DNA of 64,000 nucleotides from assembly GCF_002944315.1 (NCBI RefSeq), contig NZ_CP024311.1, forward strand, positions 844,501 to 908,500. The letters are read 5' to 3'. The position numbers were made by a program, and so were the translations under genes. This document shows positions 56,904 through 64,000 of this stretch, in pieces. The notes under the pieces are model-generated. The model made no database searches and had not been told where the DNA came from. It worked only from the letters and a program-made list of their open reading frames with translations. Every line of letters starts with the position of its first letter. Positions within the stretch are counted from its first letter, which is position 1. Source of the stretch: Rhizobium sp. NXC24 (GTDB lineage Bacteria > Pseudomonadota > Alphaproteobacteria > Rhizobiales > Rhizobiaceae).

Positions 56904-57317
56904 ATGCCGGGTATCACCGAACTCAAACTGCTGATTGCGAGCATGAAGCCAAATCTCATTGAAGGCGAATTCGTCTTTTGCTGCGTGCCGCCTTCAATGC
57001 TGACAGACTATATCCATTTGAAGCCGATCGGAATGTTCCACGAAAAAGAGGGAATGACGCTGATCCTTCCGATCGAGGCCGCCCGGCAGGCGGGGCTTCC
57101 GGCTGAACCCGCCATGCGAATGATTAGCCTAGACGTCCATTCCTCGCTGGAGGCCGTGGGCTTGACGGCGGCCTTTGCTATGGCACTCGGAAGCGAGGGC
57201 ATCAGCGCCAATGTCGTTGCGGCCTATTATCATGACCATATCTTCGTGCCGATCGCCGATGCCGAGCGTGCCATGGCGGCATTGAAGGCGCTCTCCGCCG
57301 GACAAGATCGTCCCTAA
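56904..57317 (+). CDS. ACT-domain-containing small protein
   Basis: 137 residues from ATG 56904, with AAGGAT upstream. It is built of two ACT-like halves: about 5-70 (KPNLIEGEFVFCCVPPSMLT, IEAARQAGLPA) and about 72-130 (MRMISLDVHSSLEAVGLTAA, AMALGSEGISANVVAAYYHD). This is the ACT_7/DUF2241 arrangement. ACT domains bind amino acids and control enzymes; no partner enzyme is nearby. It lies just upstream of the riboswitch region, transcribed in the same direction, with 231 bases between. Confidence 0.85.
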   Translation: MPGITELKLLIASMKPNLIEGEFVFCCVPPSMLTDYIHLKPIGMFHEKEGMTLILPIEAARQAGLPAEPAMRMISLDVHSSLEAVGLTAAFAMALGSEGISANVVAAYYHDHIFVPIADAERAMAALKALSAGQDRP

Positions 57318-57548
57318 AATTCATCGCCCATCGCTCTGTCGCAATCAAGATAAAGCGTCATGGAGCGCAGAATGGTTCACACGGACGATCGTCTTGCCGG
57401 GACCGAGCTAATAGTTTGAATTGGTTCGTATTATCGCGACAAAATTCGCGTCATTTCCAAGCTTCATCTCACCTGTCGCCAATTTCGAAGCCGATGTCGC
57501 ATTGCAGCAGAGCGACGCGTGAGGCGGGAGCTATGATGACCTCAATCT

Positions 57549-57723
57549 CAAGGTGCCGTCTATTAGGGAGGCGGAGAATTGGGAAGCCGGTCAAAATCCG
57601 GCGCTGCCCCCGCAACGGTGGTGGAGTGAGGCATGGCAGATAAAGCCACTGGGTCGAGAACAACCTGGGAAGGCGCCATGGGGTCCTCTTGAGGACCGCT
57701 CCAGAGCCCGGAAACCAGCCTTG
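57549..57723 (+). promoter_or_regulatory. Cobalamin (AdoCbl) riboswitch
   Basis: The canonical elements occur in order: P1 CAAGG (57549-57553) with CCTTG (57719-57723), GGGAAGCCGGT...ATCCGGCGCTGCCCCCGCAAC with the core GCTGCCCCCGCAAC at 57603-57616, GCCACTG at 57645-57651, GGGAAGGCGC near 57666-57675, and AGCCCGGAAACCAGCC ending at 57720. This is a textbook B12 element on the plus strand, so it controls the Rieske oxygenase operon that starts at 57840. Two stretches after it (TGCCTA 57806-57811 and TAGGCA 57833-57838; TCCTC 57801-57805 and GAGGA 57828-57832) could hide the ribosome binding site. Confidence 0.93.
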
Positions 57724-57839
57724 GGGACGACAGATTTCACTGACCGCGGCGGGCAGTCGGGGGGTAATGCGTTGGGCTGTTTAAGGCCGGCCGGTGCATG
57801 TCCTCTGCCTACTGCCTGGTATTGCACGAGGATAGGCAC

Positions 57840-59084
57840 ATGGATATCGGCACCGACGTTTTGCGACAATTGAAGAACCGCCGCCAGGGTTTCAGCCTGG
57901 AGCAGGCCTTCTACACCGACCCCGATTATTTCAAGCTCGACATGGAGATGATCTACTATCGCGACTGGCTGTTCATCGGCCATGATTGCGAAGTGCCGCG
58001 GGCCGGCAATTATTTCACGGTCCAGGTCGGCGATTATCCCGTCGTTATCGTCCGCGGCCGGGATCAGGTCATCCGCGCCTTCCACAATAGTTGTCGCCAC
58101 CGCGGCTCGCGTGTCTGCGCATCCGAGCGCGGTTCTTCGGCCAAGCTTGTCTGCCCTTACCATCAGTGGACCTACGAACTCGACGGTTCGCTGCTCTTCG
58201 CCCGGCAGATGGCGGAGGATTTCGACAAGAGCCAGTTCTCCCTGAAGCCGGTTCACTGCGAGAGCGTCGGCGGCTACATCTTCATCTGTCTGGCGAAAAA
58301 CGCCCCGGATTTCTCCCCGGTCCGCGCCGCGATCGAGCCTTACATGGCGCCGCATCGCATCGGCGAGACGAAGGTCGCCTTCCAGAGCACCATTATCGAA
58401 AAGGGCAATTGGAAGCTGGTATGGGAGAACAATCGCGAGTGCTATCACTGCGCCGCCAATCATCCGGAGCTCTGCCGTACCTACCCGGAAGCGCCGACCA
58501 TCACGGGTGTACAAGGTGCGATGAACGATCCCCTCATCACTGAGCACTGGCAGCGCTGCGAAGCCGCCGGCTTGCCGAGCCAATTCAAGATCGCACCCGA
58601 TGGTCAGTTCCGCGCCGCCCGCATGCCGCTGATCGAAGGGGCTGAAAGCTACACCATGTCCGGCAGGCGCGCCGTCAAGCGGCCGCTATCGCCTGACGTC
58701 ACCATCAACAATATCGGTGCGATGATCCTGTTCCATTACCCGACAACGTGGAACCATCTTCTCGGCGACCACGCCATTTCCTTCCGCGTGCTGCCGATCA
58801 GCGCCGAGGAAACCGCGGTCACCACCAAATGGCTGGTGCATAAGGATGCGGTAGAGGGCGTCGACTATGACCTCGAGGAACTGACCCATGTCTGGACGGA
58901 AACCAACGATCAGGACCGTCGCATCGTCGAGGAAAATGCCTTCGGTATACGCTCGCCGGCCTATGAGCCCGGCCCCTATTCGGAACTCCACGAGGGCGGC
59001 GTCATGCAGTTCGTCGAGTGGTACTCGAATTTCATGATCAACCGGCTGCAGGGCGATCAGGCCAAGCTGTCGGCGGTTGCCTGA
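57840..59084 (+). CDS. Rieske non-heme iron oxygenase, betaine demethylase type
   Basis: 414 residues from ATG 57840, with GAGGA 7 bases upstream. The Rieske 2Fe-2S ligands are C85, H87, C105 and H108 (CRH and CPYH). The mononuclear iron site is NNRECYHCAANHPE with His203 and His208. The general layout matches the alpha subunits that remove methyl groups from glycine betaine (GbcA), stachydrine (Stc2) or carnitine-like compounds, releasing formaldehyde. The substrate cannot be fixed by eye. It is co-transcribed with its reductase 2 bases after its stop, and the leader contains a cobalamin riboswitch, so adenosylcobalamin should lower its expression. Confidence 0.88.
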   Translation: MDIGTDVLRQLKNRRQGFSLEQAFYTDPDYFKLDMEMIYYRDWLFIGHDCEVPRAGNYFTVQVGDYPVVIVRGRDQVIRAFHNSCRHRGSRVCASERGSSAKLVCPYHQWTYELDGSLLFARQMAEDFDKSQFSLKPVHCESVGGYIFICLAKNAPDFSPVRAAIEPYMAPHRIGETKVAFQSTIIEKGNWKLVWENNRECYHCAANHPELCRTYPEAPTITGVQGAMNDPLITEHWQRCEAAGLPSQFKIAPDGQFRAARMPLIEGAESYTMSGRRAVKRPLSPDVTINNIGAMILFHYPTTWNHLLGDHAISFRVLPISAEETAVTTKWLVHKDAVEGVDYDLEELTHVWTETNDQDRRIVEENAFGIRSPAYEPGPYSELHEGGVMQFVEWYSNFMINRLQGDQAKLSAVA

Positions 59085-59086
59085 GT

Positions 59087-60175
59087 ATGAACATGACCAT
59101 CTCTCTCCGTCATCAGCACCTGGATCAGATGCAGCCATGGAGCGACAGGCAGCATCTGCTCGAATGCCTGTCGGCAACGCCGGAAGCGCCCGATGTGATG
59201 ACCTTCACATTCCGCTCCGACAAGGATAATTGGTTCCGCTATCTGCCGGGCCAGTTCGTAACCCTGGAACTGCCGACGGCGCCCGAGCCGGTCATGCGCA
59301 CCTACACGCTTTCCTCGACACCGTCGCGGCCCTTTTCCGTGGCCGTCACGGTGAAGGCGCAGAAGGACAGCATCGGCACGCGCTGGATGTTCGAGAACCT
59401 GAAGCCCGGTATGCGCATCAAGGCTTTCGGCCCGCTCGGCGATTTCAGCCACATCCGTCATCCCGGCGAAAAATATCTCTTCGTTTCGGCCGGCTCCGGC
59501 ATCACGCCGATGATGGCGATGACGCGCTACATGGCCGACACAGGGCCCTTGTCGGACATCACCTTCGTCAATTGCTCGCGCAGCCCCGCCGACATCATCT
59601 TCCGCTCGGAGCTGGAATATCTCGCCCGCTTCATGCCGAACCTCGATCTCGGCTTCATCGTCGAAGGCTGCGGCCGCACCGATCTCTGGTCGGGGCTGAA
59701 GGGCCGCATCGACAAGGCAAAGATCGGACTGCTCGCGCCAGATTTCATGGAACGCACCATCTTCTGCTGCGGCCCTGAAGTCTTCATGGATGCCGTCCGC
59801 TCCATGCTGGAAGCCCACGGCTTCGACATGGCGCGCTACCATCAGGAAAGCTTCCAGCCGGCGCAGGCGGCAACGCCGCTGGCCGAAGTCAGCGATGACG
59901 CGTCGATGGACGCGGCGACCTCGATCCGCTTCACCATGGCCGGCAGGGATGTCGCCTGCGCCCCAGGCCAGACGATCCTGCAGGCCGCGCGCGGCGCCGG
60001 CGTACGCATCGGTGCTGCCTGCGAATCCGGTCTCTGCGGCACCTGCAGGGTGATGAAACTGTCGGGCGAGGTCGAGATGAACCATAATGGCGGCATCCTC
60101 GACGACGAAATCGACGAAGGCTACATTCTGGCCTGCTGTTCGCGGCCTAAAACGGATGTGCAGATAGAAGCCTAA
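59087..60175 (+). CDS. Ferredoxin-NAD(P)H reductase partner of the Rieske oxygenase
   Basis: 362 residues. Order: FAD-binding domain (about 40-120, YLPGQFVTLEL with RTYTLSSTPS), NAD-binding domain (about 130-230, FVSAGSGITPMMAM and CCGPEVFMDA), then a C-terminal plant-type 2Fe-2S ferredoxin (about 280-362, CESGLCGTCRVMK and a late Cys in ACCSRP). This is the GbcB/StcC type that delivers electrons from NAD(P)H to the oxygenase. Chosen start ATG 59087, 2 bases after the upstream stop; ATG 59093 is close. A 16 bp perfect inverted repeat follows the stop. Confidence 0.92.
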   Translation: MNMTISLRHQHLDQMQPWSDRQHLLECLSATPEAPDVMTFTFRSDKDNWFRYLPGQFVTLELPTAPEPVMRTYTLSSTPSRPFSVAVTVKAQKDSIGTRWMFENLKPGMRIKAFGPLGDFSHIRHPGEKYLFVSAGSGITPMMAMTRYMADTGPLSDITFVNCSRSPADIIFRSELEYLARFMPNLDLGFIVEGCGRTDLWSGLKGRIDKAKIGLLAPDFMERTIFCCGPEVFMDAVRSMLEAHGFDMARYHQESFQPAQAATPLAEVSDDASMDAATSIRFTMAGRDVACAPGQTILQAARGAGVRIGAACESGLCGTCRVMKLSGEVEMNHNGGILDDEIDEGYILACCSRPKTDVQIEA

Positions 60176-60197
60176 GCCTTTTGAATCGAGACTACTT

Positions 60198-60232
60198 ATC
60201 CGCTATCGGGCGGCTCCCGCCCGATAGCGGAT
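60198..60232. repeat. Perfect 16-bp inverted repeat with a 3-base loop
   Basis: ATCCGCTATCGGGCGG (60198-60213), loop CTC, then its exact complement (60217-60232), in the 60 bases between the convergent reductase and lysozyme genes. No T run on either side, so it is either an unusual bidirectional terminator or a small palindromic repeat unit. Confidence 0.85.
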
Positions 60233-60235
60233 GCG

Positions 60236-61234
60236 CTAGAAATCCTGATAATTCAACTCGTTGATCTCGACCGTCTTCGGCTGCGTTGCGGCGGTGACGA
60301 TTGGGTCGACCATCAGCGAGACGAGCGTCTGCAACGGCGCGGTACAGCTTGGTCCCTTGGCAATGATCATGGGTGCAGGTTCCGGCTTTGCGGGCAGCAG
60401 ATCGCCCTGCGGCCAGATCTTGGCGAGCTGCACCTTCGTCATCGCCACGACATTGACATCGATATCGGTAAGCGTCCCCGGCACGCGGTAAGGACAGGCC
60501 TTCTCCGAGCAATTGTCGGATGAGGAGAATTGCCAGAGCGCATAATTGTCCCAATTGCCGAGCGGGAAGGTGCCTTTTACATCCGGCTTGTAGCGCGCAT
60601 ACCACAGCGGCAGCCGCGACAGGATCGGATAGTCCTCGCGATGATCGGCAATATACCGGGCGGTGTTGTGATTGGTATAGAGAATGGGATAGCGGCCGGT
60701 TCTCACCTTGATGTGACCGACGAAGATCTGCGCGTCATCGAGCGACATGAACTGGGTCGCGTCCAAGCCGTCGATATCGAGCACCATCAATTCGTCCGGT
60801 TTCGGATCGGCATAATCCAGAAAGTGATTGGCCTGGTCGACCGGGTTGCCGGGCCGTCCAAGGTGGTAGGCGCCCCAGAGCAGGCCATTCATTTTGGCCA
60901 GTATGCGGCGCGTCTGATACAGCTCGCGGCTGACGGCATATTTGCGCCACATCGTCTTGCAGTGCGCAAAGGTGTCGCCGGCATGATCGCCCGTGCAGCT
61001 AAAGCTCTCTGGCAGGCCGTCGGAAGCCTTGGAGATGAAAGCGGCTATGCGCTTGTCTTGCAGAAGCTGATCCCAATCGATGGTATTCAACTCATAGGCA
61101 TCGACGATAAGGGCGTTCTGGGGGTCGTTCCAGGGTGGGTTCTCAGCGGCCGCAAGCCGGGAAGCCGGTCCGAGCAGCGCCAGAACCATCAGGAAACTGC
61201 AAATCAGAGGGTGAGTCTGCCGGTATCCCTTCAT
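60236..61234 (-). CDS. Secreted GH25 family lysozyme
   Basis: 332 residues. Signal peptide (about 1-30, ending RLAAAENPP). GH25 domain: DAYELNTIDWDQLLQ with the first acidic residue pattern, the LVLDIDGLD strand with the acidic pair, then YTNHNTARYIADHR and FPLGNWDNYALWQFSS. The early VDYELN/VDxS region is altered (VDAYELNTID), so activity should be tested. The C-terminal 70 residues are a Thr/Pro-rich extension. Target is peptidoglycan in the periplasm or outside. The adjacent genes are convergent, so it is transcribed alone. Confidence 0.82.
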   Translation of the reverse strand: MKGYRQTHPLICSFLMVLALLGPASRLAAAENPPWNDPQNALIVDAYELNTIDWDQLLQDKRIAAFISKASDGLPESFSCTGDHAGDTFAHCKTMWRKYAVSRELYQTRRILAKMNGLLWGAYHLGRPGNPVDQANHFLDYADPKPDELMVLDIDGLDATQFMSLDDAQIFVGHIKVRTGRYPILYTNHNTARYIADHREDYPILSRLPLWYARYKPDVKGTFPLGNWDNYALWQFSSSDNCSEKACPYRVPGTLTDIDVNVVAMTKVQLAKIWPQGDLLPAKPEPAPMIIAKGPSCTAPLQTLVSLMVDPIVTAATQPKTVEINELNYQDF

Positions 61235-61312
61235 GAAACAATGGTAAGGATCGGTGGTTAATCCCTGGTTAAGGATGGGATCGCTAAAAATTTACCGTTG
61301 GGTCCGCATAAC

Positions 61313-61338
61313 CCCTTAAATTTGTACCGATTTAAGGG
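61313..61338. other. Inverted repeat in the BA14K upstream region
   Basis: CCCTTAAAT (61313-61321) and ATTTAAGGG (61330-61338) are exact complements around 8 bases, about 140 bases before the BA14K start. Another, TTGGGG/CCCCAA, lies near 61411-61428. They may be operators or terminators of the divergent region. Confidence 0.45.
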
Positions 61339-61479
61339 AAACACTATGCGCCGCTACGTCCCGCCGCGTCATATTGGACGCGCGGCGCAGCAGGTATTCG
61401 AACCCTGTTTGGGGAACCTTCCCCAATTAGGAACGTTCATTGCCTTAAGCACAATGTAAGCCAGGGAATGGAGATATAA

Positions 61480-61950
61480 ATGCTTGGTTTCCGTGCAAGA
61501 ATTGCGACTATCGCTGTTTCGGCCGCTGTGGCTCTGACGAGCTTCACCCCGTCCTTCGCAATGCAGATGCCTGCCGCGCCCGTTGCGGCGGCAGACAAGG
61601 CCGCCCCTGCCGACGTTCAGCAGGTTCAGTGGCGCCGCTATGGCGGTTATCACGGCGGGTACTATCCGTATTATCGCCGTGGTTGGTATGGCGGCTACCG
61701 CGGTTATCCGGGCTATCGTTATGGCTATCGCTATTATGATGGCTATTGGTACCCGCTGGCGGCCTTCGGCGCCGGAGCCATCATTGGCGGCGCGATTGCC
61801 AGCCAGCCGCGTTATGTTGCCCCGGCCGGAGGCATCAACCCGCGCCACGTCGAATGGTGCGAGGCGCGCTATCGCTCCTACCGGGCTTATGACAATACGT
61901 TCCAGCCCAATCGCGGTCCCCGGCAGCAGTGCTACTCGCCCTTCTATTGA
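61480..61950 (+). CDS. BA14K-like secreted protein
   Basis: 156 residues. Signal peptide (about 1-27, ending PSFAMQ), then a Gly/Tyr/Arg-rich stretch (about 50-88) made of YGGYx[18 protein letters not shown] units, a short membrane-like helix ([20 protein letters not shown]), and the BA14K signature [19 protein letters not shown] ending in CYSPFY. BA14K proteins were first found as immunoreactive in Brucella; they are periplasmic or surface proteins of Rhizobiales, with a proposed lectin-like role. The start follows a purine-rich GGGAATGGAGATATAA. Confidence 0.92.
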   Translation: MLGFRARIATIAVSAAVALTSFTPSFAMQMPAAPVAAADKAAPADVQQVQWRRYGGYHGGYYPYYRRGWYGGYRGYPGYRYGYRYYDGYWYPLAAFGAGAIIGGAIASQPRYVAPAGGINPRHVEWCEARYRSYRAYDNTFQPNRGPRQQCYSPFY

Positions 61951-61978
61951 GCGAGAGATTTGAACCTATCAGCCCCAG

Positions 61979-62006
61979 CCGCCCGGTCACTCGCCGGGCG
62001 GTTTTT
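61979..62006 (+). terminator. Terminator of the BA14K gene
   Basis: CCGCCCGG (61979-61986) and CCGGGCGG (61994-62001) followed by TTTTTC, 28 bases after the stop. Confidence 0.9.
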
Positions 62007-62026
62007 CATGGTTGAACGCCCTGCCG

Positions 62027-63028
62027 TCAGAGAATGTTGACCCGCTTCAGCAGCCACCAGGCGAGTACCATCGAAGCGATGATGAGGGCCACGGCATATT
62101 CCGTGCCGGCACCGCCGCCTGAAAACGGCAGATTTGACGTGTTCATGCCGAAAAAGCCGGTGACCAGCGTCGGCGGCAGCAGGAAGGCCGTCATGATCGA
62201 CAGAATATAGAGATGGCGGTTGATCTCGGAGGAAAGCTTCGAGTCGATTTCTTCATGCAGCAGCCTGGCGCGCTCCTGCAGCGCGTAGACATCGTGATCG
62301 ACCGCCTCCAGCCGGCCCGTCAATCGGCCGGCGACATCCTCGAACCCGAGCGGCATCTCTTCGTCGTCAGACGCTGCAGCGCGCCGCATCAGTGTCAAAA
62401 CGGTGCGCAGATGCCGGTGCAGGCGCACAATCGTCCGGCGCACGGGCGCCAATCGCCGGCGTTCGTCCCGCGGCGCGTTCTCGTAGACGAAATCCTCGAT
62501 GAGATTGAGCTCCTCGGTCATCTCGATAACAAGCGAGATGAGGGTGCGCTGGAACTCGACGACCAGCAGCTCGAATATATCGAGCGGCCGGGTGAATTTG
62601 GCTGCGTTTTTTTCGATCAGCATGCGCGCCCGCTCAACACTGCGTAGCGGCTGCAGCCGGGTGGTGATGAGCATGCGGTCGGTCAGCACGAAATGCAGCC
62701 AGCCGATGTCGCGCGTATCCTGATCGAATTCGCGCTGGAAATCGACCAGCGTGCCGAACAGCATCTGCTCGTCGACGGTGATGGTCGCATGCGTCTCATG
62801 CGTCGTCAGCGCCACACGGGCAGGTTCGTTCAGACCTGGCGCATCCTCAAGAAAAGCGGGTACGCGGGCATCGACAAGGCTCAGATGCAGCCACAGGAAA
62901 CCATCGTCCGCAAACAGCGTGGCGCGATCGGTATCATCGGACAGCCGCTCCGGCTTATTCGCGCCGGGACGCAGGCGATAGGCCCAGATGAGGCCAGGTA
63001 TCGTGGTGGCTGATGTGATCGTGTTCAT
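62027..63028 (-). CDS. CorA/ZntB-family cation transporter
   Basis: 333 residues from ATG 63028 (MNTITSATTIPGL); ATG 63076 is also in frame and adds 16 residues, and neither has a good ribosome binding site. The N-terminal domain (PGLIWAYRLRPG, WLHLSLVD) is of the ZntB type, and the signature GMN lies between two C-terminal membrane helices (about 275-295 and 310-330, FFGMNTSNLP). ZntB members carry zinc or other divalent cations. It differs clearly from the CorA-type gene at 4582. Convergent with the BA14K gene. Confidence 0.88.
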   Translation of the reverse strand: MNTITSATTIPGLIWAYRLRPGANKPERLSDDTDRATLFADDGFLWLHLSLVDARVPAFLEDAPGLNEPARVALTTHETHATITVDEQMLFGTLVDFQREFDQDTRDIGWLHFVLTDRMLITTRLQPLRSVERARMLIEKNAAKFTRPLDIFELLVVEFQRTLISLVIEMTEELNLIEDFVYENAPRDERRRLAPVRRTIVRLHRHLRTVLTLMRRAAASDDEEMPLGFEDVAGRLTGRLEAVDHDVYALQERARLLHEEIDSKLSSEINRHLYILSIMTAFLLPPTLVTGFFGMNTSNLPFSGGGAGTEYAVALIIASMVLAWWLLKRVNIL

Positions 63029-63188
63029 GGCCGAGTTGTTCGCATCGTCAAGGGAGTTGCCATACTCATTGTTCATGACGATTGTTTATGCAAGTCCCGG
63101 CTATGGCGCGACAATCGCGCAGGAAGGCGGATATGCCGCAGGTGGGGCAAGGCCGATTGGAGGATCGCCAGTTAGTTTTCGACGTAAC

Positions 63189-63488
63189 TTAGGTCTCGGG
63201 AAACAAAATTGCTTCGAAATCCTGGGCGCCATTCAAGATATGCAGAATTTCTACGGCGTCTTCGCTGACATGATAGAAAACGAGATAGGCACCATGCGGG
63301 AAGCGGCGGACGCCTGTGTGTTCATAGCGCGGTACCAGCGGAAAGCGGTACGGCATGTCCGCTAGATGCCTACACCGCTTGACAAGCTCCATGATGAAGC
63401 TTGCCGCGCGTTGGGGATTATCCTGAGCAATGTAGTCGCCAATATGTTCAACATCGGCTTGAGCTCTGGCGGAGAAAACGACGATCAC
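63189..63488 (-). CDS. parE: ParE/RelE-family toxin
   Basis: 99 residues of the ParE/RelE fold: FSARAQADVEHIGDYIAQDN at the start, RRFPHGAYLVFYHV in the core and a late EILHILNGAQDF. ParE members poison DNA gyrase; the target is inferred from family. It overlaps the antitoxin by four bases (ATGA), the standard toxin-antitoxin gene order with antitoxin first. Confidence 0.9.
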   Translation of the reverse strand: MIVVFSARAQADVEHIGDYIAQDNPQRAASFIMELVKRCRHLADMPYRFPLVPRYEHTGVRRFPHGAYLVFYHVSEDAVEILHILNGAQDFEAILFPET

Positions 63489-63748
63489 GAGCGGCGGTCT
63501 TTTGCCATATTTTCGTATTTTGCAGTCAGTCTGGCAGCAACCTCTTCAAGAGGCTCCACTCGCCCTGCTTTAACATCCGCAAGGCCTTGTGCAATCGCGG
63601 TATCGAGCGCAGCGAGGCGTTTTTCTCGCTCTTCGACCAAGCGAACGCCTTCGCGCAGGACTTCGCTGCGGGAGTTGTAACGTCCACTTGTTACGAGTTC
63701 ATCCACATAGCTTTCGAGCCGCTTGCCAAGATTTGCGCTGCTAGCCAT
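63485..63748 (-). CDS. parD: ParD-family antitoxin
   Basis: 87 residues from ATG 63748, with GAGGA 6 bases upstream (ATG 63754 abuts that site). An N-terminal ribbon-helix-helix (about 5-45, YVDELVTSGRYNSRSEVLRE) binds the operon's own promoter, and the helical C-terminus binds ParE. Stop overlaps the toxin start. Confidence 0.92.
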   Translation of the reverse strand: MASSANLGKRLESYVDELVTSGRYNSRSEVLREGVRLVEEREKRLAALDTAIAQGLADVKAGRVEPLEEVAARLTAKYENMAKDRRS

Positions 63749-63853
63749 GTTCATTCCTCTTCCAGCGTATAACCAAGGTGATAATTGTTAGCACAAATCA
63801 TTCAGGGAAGTGAATGCGGATTTGTCTCGATACATTGAGGTGCCTGCCCAAAA

Positions 63854-63869
63854 TTGACGTTTACGTAAA
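63854..63869. promoter_or_regulatory. LiuR-like palindrome upstream of an acyl-CoA dehydrogenase
   Basis: TTGACGTTTACGTAAA has the symmetric form TTnACGTnnACGTnAA, close to the sites described for the MerR-family regulator LiuR, which controls branched-chain amino acid and fatty acid breakdown. It lies 82 bases before the ATG at 63951. A further imperfect repeat (ACAAATC / GATTTGT) is at 63793-63825, between it and parD. Confidence 0.4.
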
Positions 63870-63950
63870 AATCAATTAGCTATAAACATCATGCGGCCGA
63901 TAGCTTGGGTGAGGTAGACTGTCGGCATCGTCATCACGGAGGAAGACACC

Positions 63951-64000
63951 ATGTACAAGGCGCCGGTCGAGGAAATCGCGTTTACGCTGAAGCATGTCGC
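63951..64000 (+). CDS. Acyl-CoA dehydrogenase, N-terminal fragment (cut by window edge)
   Basis: The last 50 bases start with ATG 63951, preceded by ACGGAGGAAGACACC, and encode MYKAPVEEIAFTLKHV. This opening is typical of a long acyl-CoA dehydrogenase family in rhizobia. Only the first 16 residues are visible, so the identification rests on recall of that N-terminus and the LiuR-like site upstream. Confidence 0.6.
   Translation, partial: MYKAPVEEIAFTLKHV

Noticed and set aside
61380..61430. tRNA-like T-arm (GGTATTCGAACCC)
   Set aside because: No acceptor stem, anticodon arm or complete cloverleaf could be drawn around it.
1..64000. CRISPR array, prophage or insertion sequence
   Set aside because: No regularly spaced direct repeats, integrase, transposase or phage structural genes were seen on either strand.

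Overview
The window looks like chromosomal DNA from an alphaproteobacterium of the order Rhizobiales, most likely Rhizobium or a close relative. I infer this from gene content and gene order, not from a database search. The evidence includes an F0 operon with both b' and b subunits (atpI-atpB-atpE-atpG-atpF) and no F1 genes beside it. It also includes a BA14K-type protein, a DUF6101 protein, a DUF1217 flagellar-type protein, an mntH with a Mur-like box, intergenic repeats of the kind scattered through rhizobial chromosomes, and high GC. I saw no phage, transposase, CRISPR array, rRNA or tRNA.

Layout. Positions 1-2.4 kb hold a sugar-type SDR dehydrogenase (cut by the window edge), a divergent IclR regulator with a palindromic operator between them, and a LuxR-type regulator. 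A 650-base gap follows; it carries a good sigma-54 promoter match and a very small possible ORF. From 3 to 9 kb come mrp, a CorA-type transporter, kup and a SleB-family cell wall hydrolase. The F0 ATP synthase operon lies at 9.1-11.8 kb with its own -35/-10 promoter and terminator. At 11.9-16 kb are a phosphotransferase-fold protein, rnhB, a radical SAM protein, a small glycosyltransferase and a small secreted protein.

The 16-21.6 kb block makes isoprenoid precursors and quinone tails (ispE, polyprenyl synthase), with moaB and a large TPR protein, and continues into DUF2007 and trmN6. At 21.6-24.5 kb there is a metal-flavoured patch: mntH, a divergent 116-residue protein that is 46 percent methionine, and an XRE-cupin regulator whose start overlaps a 59-residue gene. 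At 24.7-35.7 kb are an S49 peptidase, glyQ, lemA, a complete EPSP synthase, a DUF2207 membrane protein followed by a second DUF2207 copy broken by a stop codon and a frameshift, then glyS and DUF523.

At 35.7-46.4 kb are a chemoreceptor, a small secreted protein, purD, tex, cfa, a lipoprotein, a MipA/OmpV-type outer membrane protein and ubiA. At 46.4-57.3 kb are DUF6101, an 834-residue protein of seven DUF1217-like repeats, a soluble FtsK, a MOSC protein, a GlcD-like FAD oxidase, a Sua5-type tRNA-modification enzyme, an unknown protein and an ACT-domain protein.

The most striking item is at 57.5-60.2 kb. A textbook cobalamin riboswitch lies in the leader of a two-gene operon for a Rieske oxygenase and its reductase, of the glycine betaine/stachydrine demethylase type. 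This suggests an oxygen-dependent demethylation step under vitamin B12 control. The window ends with a GH25 lysozyme, a BA14K protein, a second CorA-family transporter, a ParDE toxin-antitoxin pair, and the first 50 bases of an acyl-CoA dehydrogenase behind a LiuR-like palindrome.
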